Of a stretch of 64,000 nt of DNA, positions 56,291 to 64,000 are shown piece after piece. The translations under genes were made by a program, and so were the position numbers. Source of the stretch: Piliocolobus tephrosceles (lineage: Eukaryota > Chordata > Mammalia > Primates > Cercopithecidae). The stretch spans positions 161,745,937 to 161,809,936 of the forward strand of contig NC_045436.1 of the NCBI RefSeq assembly GCF_002776525.5. The letters are read 5' to 3'. The first letter of the stretch is position 1. Each line of letters opens with the position of its first letter. The notes under the pieces were generated by a model, which was given only the letters and a program-made list of their open reading frames with translations, was not told the DNA's origin and searched no databases.

Positions 56291-57628
56291 GGCTCTTGTA
56301 TGTCACTGCCTCAGCCACCTAGCTTTTCCTTTTATGATCTCTTTGAAGCTCTTTCAAGAGGGAAAGGCAAGCTCCCTCGATGCGATCTGAGTGGAGGAGC
56401 CCCCAGGTTTGAAGGGCCTTCCTTCTAGTAGAGATTGTGTTTGTCTGAGTAATTTTCTCAGTGTCAGGTGCTCCTCTTACCTGGTTGATTTTTGTTAATT
56501 CTAGATTAATCAATTGTTTGATCGACTTGACAAATATTTGTTGAGCAGTATTGTGCTTGATACTGTAGTACAAGGGTGAGAAACATTATTCCGCATTTCA
56601 TGGAACTTTCATTGGAGTTTTACATCCCTTCTCCTCAAAACCACAAAGCTATCTGCCTTTCCCTCTCTCTTAATTGGCTTATCTGTGGAGGAATGGCTAT
56701 CATTTCCAGAAAGTGGAGTGGCTATGTCATTTATGACTGACCTCTGAGGACTGGACTTGGGAAGGGTCTTCCCACCTGTTTAACATTAGTAATATGATTC
56801 TACAGAGCTCTTTTCTGTCTCATTTTAAGTGGATATGTGGCAACTACATTTAAACATGTCTTCTACTTATGAGGATAGTTTGATTGCAGCTTCCAAACTC
56901 TTGTAAGTTGAGCTGTTTAGATACTTTTATTTTATTTTAGTGTTTTGGAGAAAGTCTTAGTCACAGATGTGAATTTCTATATCAGAGAGAGAAGAATCTT
57001 CCTGTCTCCTACTCGACTTGGATTTTGCTTTCTCAGTGGTCGTGCTTTACTCTCCTCCAGTTAAAAGAATTGATTACAAATGGATGTAGGTCAAATTGAT
57101 TAAAAATTGTGCCTAGGTCTTGGATGCTCCTCCATTTCTGTTCATTGCCTCCAAGTTAGGGATGCTTCCAGGAACCCCACGTGTCAGGATAGCTGCATCC
57201 ACCCGGAGTGATGAGCTAGACCTGAGTGCACTAACTCAGTTCTCCAGGGATCAGGAAAGGTTGAATGTTTCTCAGCTGGAACTCAGTCTCTAGAGTGGCT
57301 GGCAGAGTTCTTACGGTGATAAAATGGGAGACGGATGTTGTTCCTTATGTTTCATGGAAGCATGTGGCAATTTTCTTGTGGATAATATAGTGTTCCAGTA
57401 ATTACGGTAAGAACACAATCTATCCTAATGTGCCTTAGTTCTGCTTACTACAATCTAGGGTGCACTTCTACCGTGATAAGGCGATGCTGTGTAATTGCTG
57501 CACGAGTACACATGATATACTGAATGCAATAATTACATGACAAAATTTACTATTATTGATATTGTTATTCTGTGCCTTCAGAGTACCTTGTAGGCTCAAC
57601 AAATAGGCTCAATTTATTGTTATTATTA
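56291..57628. other. Unique non-coding sequence
   Basis: No repeat recognised over 1.3 kb. A few retained CpGs lie at 57178-57220 and 57470-57510. Confidence 0.45.
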
Positions 57629-57890
57629 CCATTATCATATATATATATGATGTGACCTCTTTTTAACCAAGGATTGGAAAGTGCATTATATGTATTCCAT
57701 GGATTATATACACATAATTAATAATATAAAATATAAAAAATATATAATATATAAATATATAATAATATATAAAATATATAATAATATATAATTAATAATT
57801 ATAATTTTTGGTAGCATAATATACTTTCTGTATATTGGTATTATATTGTATACAATATTGTATATTGGTAGTATAATATAATTTTTAGCA
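57629..57890. repeat. AT-rich island with palindrome
   Basis: Mostly (TA)n and (AATAT)n text. It contains a perfect 16-base palindrome 'atattgtatacaatat' (57843-57858) flanked by direct repeats 'gtatattggta' (57830-57840 and 57860-57870). Copy 1 of a 38-bp motif (57652-57689) sits near the left end. Confidence 0.75.
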
Positions 57891-58139
57891 TTAGTGGTAG
57901 GTACAAATTATTTAAAGAAGCTGATTAAAAAAGTTTCGACAGTTTAAAAAATTTCAACAGTTTTGCCTTTTGGGGTGGGGATAAAATTATTAGTTATTTG
58001 TGTTGCATATATGTAATTATTTTCTTTTAAATCATTTTAAATGTTGTCGAAGAATAGCCAGAGAACAAAATATTTCATACCTTAATAAGTTCATGATATG
58101 GGGAGTCAGAAAATTAGTTAAGGACCTCTTTCTACAGAA
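57891..58139. other. Unique non-coding sequence
   Basis: Nothing recognised. Confidence 0.45.
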
Positions 58140-58300
58140 AACTTTAGTATTCATTTGCTCATCCATTTATTCGCTCATTCATTATTTAATACAGTAAATA
58201 TGTATTGAGCAACAACCATGCCAGTGGTAAAGTGATGAAAAGTGAAAGCAACGTTCCTGTTCTAATGGAGCTTGTGTTCTTAGGGAAGCTACGTAATTCT
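58140..58300 (+). mobile_element. Ancient LINE-like 3' repeat fragment
   Basis: 'aaatatgtattgagcaacaa', 'ccatgccagtggtaaagtga', 'tctaatggagcttgtgttct'. Confidence 0.5.
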
Positions 58301-58839
58301 TCCACACTTTGGTTTCTCTAATTCTATAAAATATATATGATAGTGTCTTCCTCTTTTCTTACCTGTCCCTCTTCCTGTCTCCCCAGTTTTCCTGCAGGAT
58401 TGCTGTGCCTGTCAAAGGGGATAAGATGTAATAATACTTAGAGCACATGTTAAAAATGTAAAGCTCAAATGCATCATGCCACGCTTCCCTATTCCCTTAC
58501 CCACTTGCACTTAGTTATGAAGACAAAGCACATATTTAAAAAAATCTGTCAAGAAAATGATGCAGTGTTCAACTGCTACAGAAACCATTAATTATTGACG
58601 TGACCTCTTGTTAACCGAGGATTGAAATGTGCATTATTAAAAGAAAACTTCACCCCAAATTCTAAAGCCATTAATCTGAAAGTTTAGAAGGTATTAGATC
58701 TTGTAATGATGGGACATTAGAAACACTTTGATAAATATATACTTGCAGGCAACCTTTTCAGCCTTGCTTTTCTGCATAACCATGTCTGCATCTGGAAATG
58801 TCTAAATGTAAGATTTGTTCCCTAGAGGTCAAGGAAGTA
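58301..58839. other. Unique sequence containing motif copy 2
   Basis: Bases 58600-58637 repeat 57652-57689 at 34 of 38 positions. Nothing else recognised. Confidence 0.5.
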
Positions 58840-59062
58840 GTATACTATTATATACATATGTATATTATATGTATATATTAAATGCATATATTAAATATAT
58901 ATATTTATACATATTTATACTTCTAGAAATCTATATTATACTATTATATGTATAAATATTATATAAAATAATATATACTAATGTATAATGCTATTTAAAA
59001 TATGCATATAATAGTATGCTATTTCCTTGACTTCTAAGTGTGCATAGATTTATGTGTGTGTA

Positions 59063-59093
<31 letters not shown>

Positions 59094-59095
59094 GC
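58840..59095. repeat. AT-rich and (TG)n(TA)n low-complexity region
   Basis: 'tatacatatgtatatta'-type text to 58990, then TG repeats followed by TA repeats (59053-59092). Confidence 0.8.
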
Positions 59096-59370
59096 ACACA
59101 AATATAAACACATAAACTTACAATGCAAATTATTTTATGGTTAAAGCCTTTTATGTGTTATATTTAATGCCTGTTTTATGTAAATATACATATCTATCTA
59201 TCTCTCTATATATAATTTCATGAACATACCCTATATAACTTAAATAATCCTCAGTACACTGAACTTTTAACAAATGTATCTTTCAGAAGTTTGTTTGAGG
59301 ATAGCATTTGCATCTGGGTATTTCCAACAATGTTGCACACCAGAGTTCTTCAGTCTCATTCAATTAAAAA
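59096..59370. other. Unique non-coding sequence
   Basis: AT-rich; nothing recognised. Ends at the L1 target site. Confidence 0.45.
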
Positions 59371-60036
59371 GCATCTGTATTAAAAAGTCAGGAAACAACA
59401 TGCTGGGGGAATGTGGAGAATTAGGAATGCTTTTACACTGTTGATGGGAGTGTAATTAGTTCAACCATTGTGGAAGACAGTGTGGTGATTCCTCAAGGAT
59501 CTAGAACTAGAAATACCGTTTGACCCAGCCATTCCATTACTGGGTATATACCCAAAGGATTATAAATCATTCTACTACAAAGACACATGCACATGTATGT
59601 TCATTGCAGCACTATTCACAATAGCAAAGACTTGGAACTAACCCAAATGTCCATCAATGATAGACTGGATAAAGAAAATGTAGCACATATACACCATGGA
59701 ATACTGTGCAGCCATAAAAAAGGATGAGTTCATGTCCTTTGCAGGGACAAGGATGAAGCTGAAAACCATCATTCTCAACAAACTAACACAAGAACAGAAA
59801 ACCAAACACTGCATGTTCTCACTGATAAGTGGGAGTTGAACAATGAGAACACATGGACACAGGGAGGGAAACATCATACACCGGGGCCTGTTGCAGAGTG
59901 GGGGCTAGGGAAGGGATAGCATTAGGAGAAATACCTAATGTAAGTGACGGGTTGATGGGTGCAGCAAACCACCATGGCACGTGTGTACCTGTGTAACAAA
60001 ACTGCATGTTCTGCACATGTACCCCAGAACTTAATG

Positions 60037-60079
<43 letters not shown>

Positions 60080-60088
60080 GCATCTGTA
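59371..60088 (+). mobile_element. L1 LINE (L1PA/L1PB-type), 5'-truncated
   Basis: About 660 bases of the ORF2 3' end and 3' UTR: 'ctgggtatatacccaaagga', 'cactattcacaatagcaaag', 'cccaaatgtccatcaatgat', 'gagttcatgtcctttgcagg', 'aatgagaacacatggacaca', 'cacatgtaccccagaactta'. The tail is an (AAT)n array (60041-60078) instead of pure A. Target-site duplication 'gcatctgta' at 59371-59379 and 60080-60088. The G-rich 3' UTR tract is eroded. It cannot move on its own. Minus-strand frames of 65-79 codons here are L1-derived. Confidence 0.95.
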
Positions 60089-60490
60089 GATAACCTATCA
60101 AGTGCTAACCTTGAGTTGGGAGCTATGGATACCATGGTGAATAAACTGAGGGTCTACTCTATTCAGTTTATAATTGAGTGGAGAAATGAGACAGGTCGGA
60201 GGTAACATAACTTAGAAGTATATGTGCTAGAATACAGGGATGACGAGATGCTCTGGGAACATACAGGAGAGGCACTGCTTATGGACATGGTGGGTAGGGT
60301 GGGAGTTAGGAAAGGCTTCCAGGAAGCAGCGACGCAGACCCCTAAGGCAATAGAGACAGAAGTTAGGTGGATGCTGGGAGAGGAACCTAGGGTTGTCTGA
60401 GCTGAGTGAACAGCATCTGTTAAGACTCAGAGGCAAGGATAGCATGATGGGCTTAGAGAATCAAAAGTAATTCTTAAGGGCTGGAATATG
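60089..60490 (+). mobile_element. Ancient LINE-like 3' repeat
   Basis: 'atggataccatggtgaataa', 'aaggcttccaggaagcagcg', 'gttaagactcagaggcaagg'. The younger L1 inserted beside or into its left edge. Confidence 0.5.
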
Positions 60491-61084
60491 TTCTGGAGGG
60501 CACAATGGTGGAGAATGAGTGTTAATGTAATTTACAATATGCATGCAAAGGTTTGGATCTGTAGTCAAAGAAATCCTGCTACAATGAAATCATCTTTTGC
60601 TGTTCTTCAGGTGCAGAGGGATTCCTCTGTGTCATCTATGTCTGAAATGCAGGGCTTCTGGAAAGCAAGTGGGTGGACAAACTCAATATTCTTAATATTG
60701 TCTTCATCAAGTGATTTTGCAGTTCGGTGCCTTTGACTTAATATTTCTGCCATATGGACTACTGTAAGGAAATTTCCATTTTGCATCCATCAAATATCTA
60801 CAACGTATTCCCTAAGAGGTATTATGGGACTTTATAATGGAAAGTAAGCCTAGATACCTGGGGATTTACTTTTACAACAAGTTCTGTGTTCATTCTCTTG
60901 GCAGTAGTATTAATAATGAAATAAACAATGTGTAATTGCCAGGTTATATAGGAGAATTTGAAGATACAAAAGAGAAATGGTATTCTTGCTGATATCTGAT
61001 ATGCATTTTGTGGATTTCTTTGTAATTCTCTCTTTGAACAAGTCATTATTTAACGTGGAGGCTCAATAATGCCTCATTTTTGAA
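60491..61084. other. Unique non-coding sequence
   Basis: An 82-codon frame (60488-60736) is unsupported. Confidence 0.45.
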
Positions 61085-61300
61085 TAATATACTCCAGAGA
61101 GGCAAGATAGTATGTTAGAGAGAATCCACATGCCTGAGTTAGAGTTTTGTTTTTGCTGGATAGTGAACTGTGTGACCTAGGGCAAATTTGACTTTTCTCC
61201 ACCTCAATTTCATTATCTGTACAATTTAGAGGCTACTACCAACTGTTATCGTGAGACTGAAAGAATGAAGTGAGATCAGGTATATAAAATGCCTCATGTA
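61085..61300 (+). mobile_element. MIR SINE
   Basis: 'gatagtgaactgtgtgacct', 'agggcaaatttgacttttct', 'ccacctcaatttcattatct', 'gtgagactgaaagaatgaag'. Confidence 0.75.
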
Positions 61301-61849
61301 GTCTAGGTTTCTGTAAGCCTTTTCTGTAAGGGTTCACTTCTACCTCTTGCAGGAAAAAGTCTAGTTCTCTGAGCTTGCTGAGAAGTCTCACAGTGCTGAC
61401 TGTGTATGCTGGCTGAATATTACAGTGTTATCCTTGCAAGTAGAGACTTATTAACTCTTACTTTAAACTGAATGTTACCTGGAGTAATATACAAATCATT
61501 TTAATTTGAGAACTTGAGTCAGAATGTTAAACATTTAAGTTTAATTGATGAAGAATGCCAGGAACCAAAGTATGGTGAAATCTTTCTATTTTCCCCTAGC
61601 TAATCTTTATTAAGTATATGTAAATATTTTAGAGACTTTTTTTTTTTTTTACGCTGCCTTAAGGCGTTTCAATTAATACTGTGATGTATCCCAGTGAACT
61701 CTTTACTTTCCAAGTGTTTACTAGAAATTCGCTAATTTTCAGGTTGATACTAAGGGAGCCTTTAACACATAGCTTACCTGCCATAACTCTTCAGGAGTGT
61801 ACAATCAGAGAGTTGTGTTGATTTAGAACCAACAAAGGGCTCGGGGAGT
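61301..61849. other. Unique non-coding sequence
   Basis: Contains a T12 run near 61640; nothing else recognised. Confidence 0.45.
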
Positions 61850-61965
61850 TTCAAATCAAGTCTTCTCATCTTCCAGATAAGAAACTGTGGTCTAAAGAGA
61901 TGAAGGGTCAGTGTCCAAGGTCAGTGGACTTGGGGTGATGTCTCAGAACTGAGGCTGGAGGGACA
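61850..61965 (-). mobile_element. MIR SINE fragment
   Basis: 'catcttccagataagaaact', 'gtggtctaaagagatgaagg', 'gtccaaggtcagtggacttg'. Confidence 0.5.
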
Positions 61966-63019
61966 GGTTTTCTAATTTTTTAACCAGCATACTTCAAGTT
62001 AATTTACCATTGTGTACCATAATTTTCTCATTAAAAATTGGTTAGGGTATGATGCATGATGTGATTTGGCATAATTGACTCCCATGAGAAATAGCCCCAA
62101 TTAGAACCATTATAAAGTTATGTAAATTAGTTGTTTGTTAGTTTGATGATAAAATAGAAACATATCAATGTTCTCTTTTCTCTATAATCCCTTGAGAATT
62201 GTGATTTGTGTGTTATTTTGTAGTTTGTTTGTGTTCTGTTTTGCTCCATTCTCAAATTGGAAAACAGCTCCCTCCCATTTAGATAAGTAATTGGTCAAAA
62301 TCACCATGCTTATCGATATGCCTTTATCTCTGCTTACTACATGTCTGTTTAGCTAAAATATTTTCTTCTAAAAAGAAGCTGAGAATCAATGCCCACAGTT
62401 CAAGTGTGGTCAGCAGAAAAAAAATTGCAGAGATATATCTAATTATCCTGGCCTGGAAACTTCCTTATGCATCAAAGCCACCTCTGTACATTGGACAGTG
62501 TTGGTCTGCAGGAGCCAGCCTCTTCCACAGACTTTCCATCAGAATACACGCCCTGTTAGATGATCCCTTCTCACTGTTTCTCATCAGGGACTGAGATACC
62601 AGAAGTGAATTCTGCAGCCTGACAACTGCTTTACTCACCCAGTCATCTGTGTCATGAATGGAGTGTGTGTCCTTGTAGAATTTACAACAATTTCCCATTT
62701 GTTTGGTAGTCTTCAGGACTGAAGAACAGCTGGCTACCCAACCGCCATGTAATAAACATTGATGGACTTGAAGACTGTTAGTAACTCATCTCTCAGCTTT
62801 TGTCCTCCAAACTTTCACCACAGTTCTGTAATCTTTCTTGCTTTTAATTCCCAGAGCTTTAATTATTTCCATTTCTGTCTTCTGGCCACTGTGAAATGTT
62901 TGTCAGCCTTAGATGGCATTGTGTATGGTGGGTTCATCTGACAGCTCTAATTCACATCTTCCCGAAGGCATCAAGAACTTCCCAACACCTGGGGAAATTG
63001 CTGTCTACATCCCGTCTGA
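61966..63019. other. Unique non-coding sequence
   Basis: A plus and a minus frame (62 and 77 codons) overlap at 62406-62698. No support for either. Confidence 0.45.
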
Positions 63020-63205
63020 CCATTGACTAGTGTAGGTTGGGAGTTGGGAGATGTGGGTTTCGGTTCTTGTTCTGCTACCAACTTACTGTGTGGCTTCAGG
63101 AAAGTCATTCCTACTCTCTGCATTTCAGTTCCCTCATCTGTAAAATGGGGATAAAAATCCCTAATCTCATCTACTTGAAGAGATGTTGAGAGAATCGGAG
63201 ACAAT
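63020..63205 (+). mobile_element. MIR SINE
   Basis: 'taccaacttactgtgtggct', 'tcaggaaagtcattcctact', 'cagttccctcatctgtaaaa', 'tggggataaaaatccctaat'. Confidence 0.85.
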
Positions 63206-63419
63206 TACATATAGAAAAGGCTTTTTTTGAAAAATGAAGATGCCTATGGGAAGTGATACATGATTATACACCTGGCTTTACCTTATCAGCTACCTTCTTA
63301 ATAAGACAATTTTTAAAATTCCCTTTTTTTAAAGCATCCATTTCTTTTATAGAATAGTTTTATGTGTTAGTATAATTACTCTTTTAGTAAGATCTACAAT
63401 ATGCCAAAGCACACAAGAT
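63206..63419. other. Unique non-coding sequence
   Basis: AT-rich, nothing recognised. Confidence 0.45.
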
Positions 63420-63750
63420 ACGGAAACCTTGGTAAATAAATCAGACATGATCTTTATCCCCACTGGAAGTTGAAATAGACATTTGAGTAGATGTTAGAAT
63501 TACTGATGAGATGGGGTTGGGAAAAAGAGGGAGAGACATTAATTGAATAATTTCGAACAAGCATAGAGTTTAGACTGTGAGAAGCACCATGAAGAGGAAT
63601 TAAAAAGATCTATAAGAGCATAGAAGAGCAGAAATCCCCTGGTATAGGAAGATTCCCTGAGGAAGTGACCTTCCAGATGAGACCTGGAGGAAAATGAGTT
63701 GGGGATAGAGCCTGGGGAGAAAAATTCAGGTGTGGATGTCCAGAGGATAT
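63420..63750 (+). mobile_element. Ancient LINE-like 3' repeat
   Basis: 'taaatcagacatgatcttta', 'tccctgaggaagtgaccttc', 'cagatgagacctggaggaaa', 'gagcctggggagaaaaattc'. The final bases of the window ('gtagaacagggtgcatgga') may continue it after about 200 bases of other sequence. Confidence 0.55.
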
Positions 63751-64000
63751 GAGAAACTATTAATAACCGAGCTCATAATAACTTTGTAATCTAACTTTAA
63801 AATGTTTATTTTTGGCATTTTTGAAGAAAAATACACATACATAAATTGTATATATATTTTATAAATGACTAGATATTCCCGTAAGAGAATGGGTGATAAG
63901 ACGTTTTTACTAAAGAAAATGTGCAATCGAAAATGGTAGGAGAATACTGTGTTAGCCAGGTAGAACAGGGTGCATGGAGGATGGTGAAGGAGAGAAGGGC

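Noticed and set aside
59638..60016. Minus-strand frames resembling a small membrane protein
   Set aside because: Antisense translation of the L1 3' end.
59371..60088. Possibly active L1
   Set aside because: Only about 660 bases of the 3' end remain.
1..64000. Regularly spaced repeats (CRISPR), bacterial operons, ribosome binding sites
   Set aside because: No spacer-repeat periodicity or dense coding; the Alu, L1 and MIR content shows primate DNA.
1..64000. tRNA, snRNA, Y RNA and 5S rRNA genes or pseudogenes
   Set aside because: I looked by eye for familiar 5' ends and internal promoter boxes and found only those belonging to Alu or MIR elements. A covariance-model search would be decisive.

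Overview
This window is primate nuclear DNA, most consistent with human. It holds four Alu SINEs, a 5'-truncated L1PA-type LINE, many degraded mammal-wide MIR and L2 copies, older L1M fragments, two MaLR-type LTRs and AT/CA/GA microsatellites. CpG is scarce and all long open frames are short or repeat-derived. It reads as a long intron or an intergenic stretch. I found no confirmed protein-coding gene, no tRNA, rRNA or snRNA gene, no CRISPR array and nothing prokaryotic.

Layout. 1-6 kb: a LINE-like repeat split by a later insertion (561-1720), an MLT1 LTR (2149-2572), and a CpG-retaining pocket (3361-3830) that holds an exon-like segment with good splice sites (3550-3687). 6-12 kb: mostly unique sequence with an AT-rich, homeodomain-motif-rich block (7230-7565), then MIR and L1M. 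12-21 kb: one Alu and a dense run of MIR/L2, densest at 19.1-20.8 kb. 21-34 kb: MIR, L2, L1M, G-quadruplex-capable tracts and a MaLR LTR (32927-33528). 34-41 kb: a local duplicated segment (34964/36811), a CpG-rich pocket with a perfect hairpin (38090-38425), a second exon-like segment with a very strong acceptor (38814-39069), a compact G4 motif (39585-39599) and a long L2. 41-51 kb: three Alus, L2 and a long repeat-poor block (45.8-50.1 kb). 51-64 kb: a hAT-like mini-transposon, MIRs, AT islands with a repeated 38-bp motif, the L1 (59380-60079) and old LINE-like sequence.

No operon-like or pathway logic is present. The most testable idea is that the two exon-like segments (3550-3687 and 38814 onward) belong to one plus-strand transcript. 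Their splice phases match and the second ends in a stop codon followed by an AATAAA about 330 bases later. This is a hypothesis from sequence inspection only. Repeat names rest on recall of family consensus features, element edges are approximate, and subfamily calls are given only where I could recognise them.
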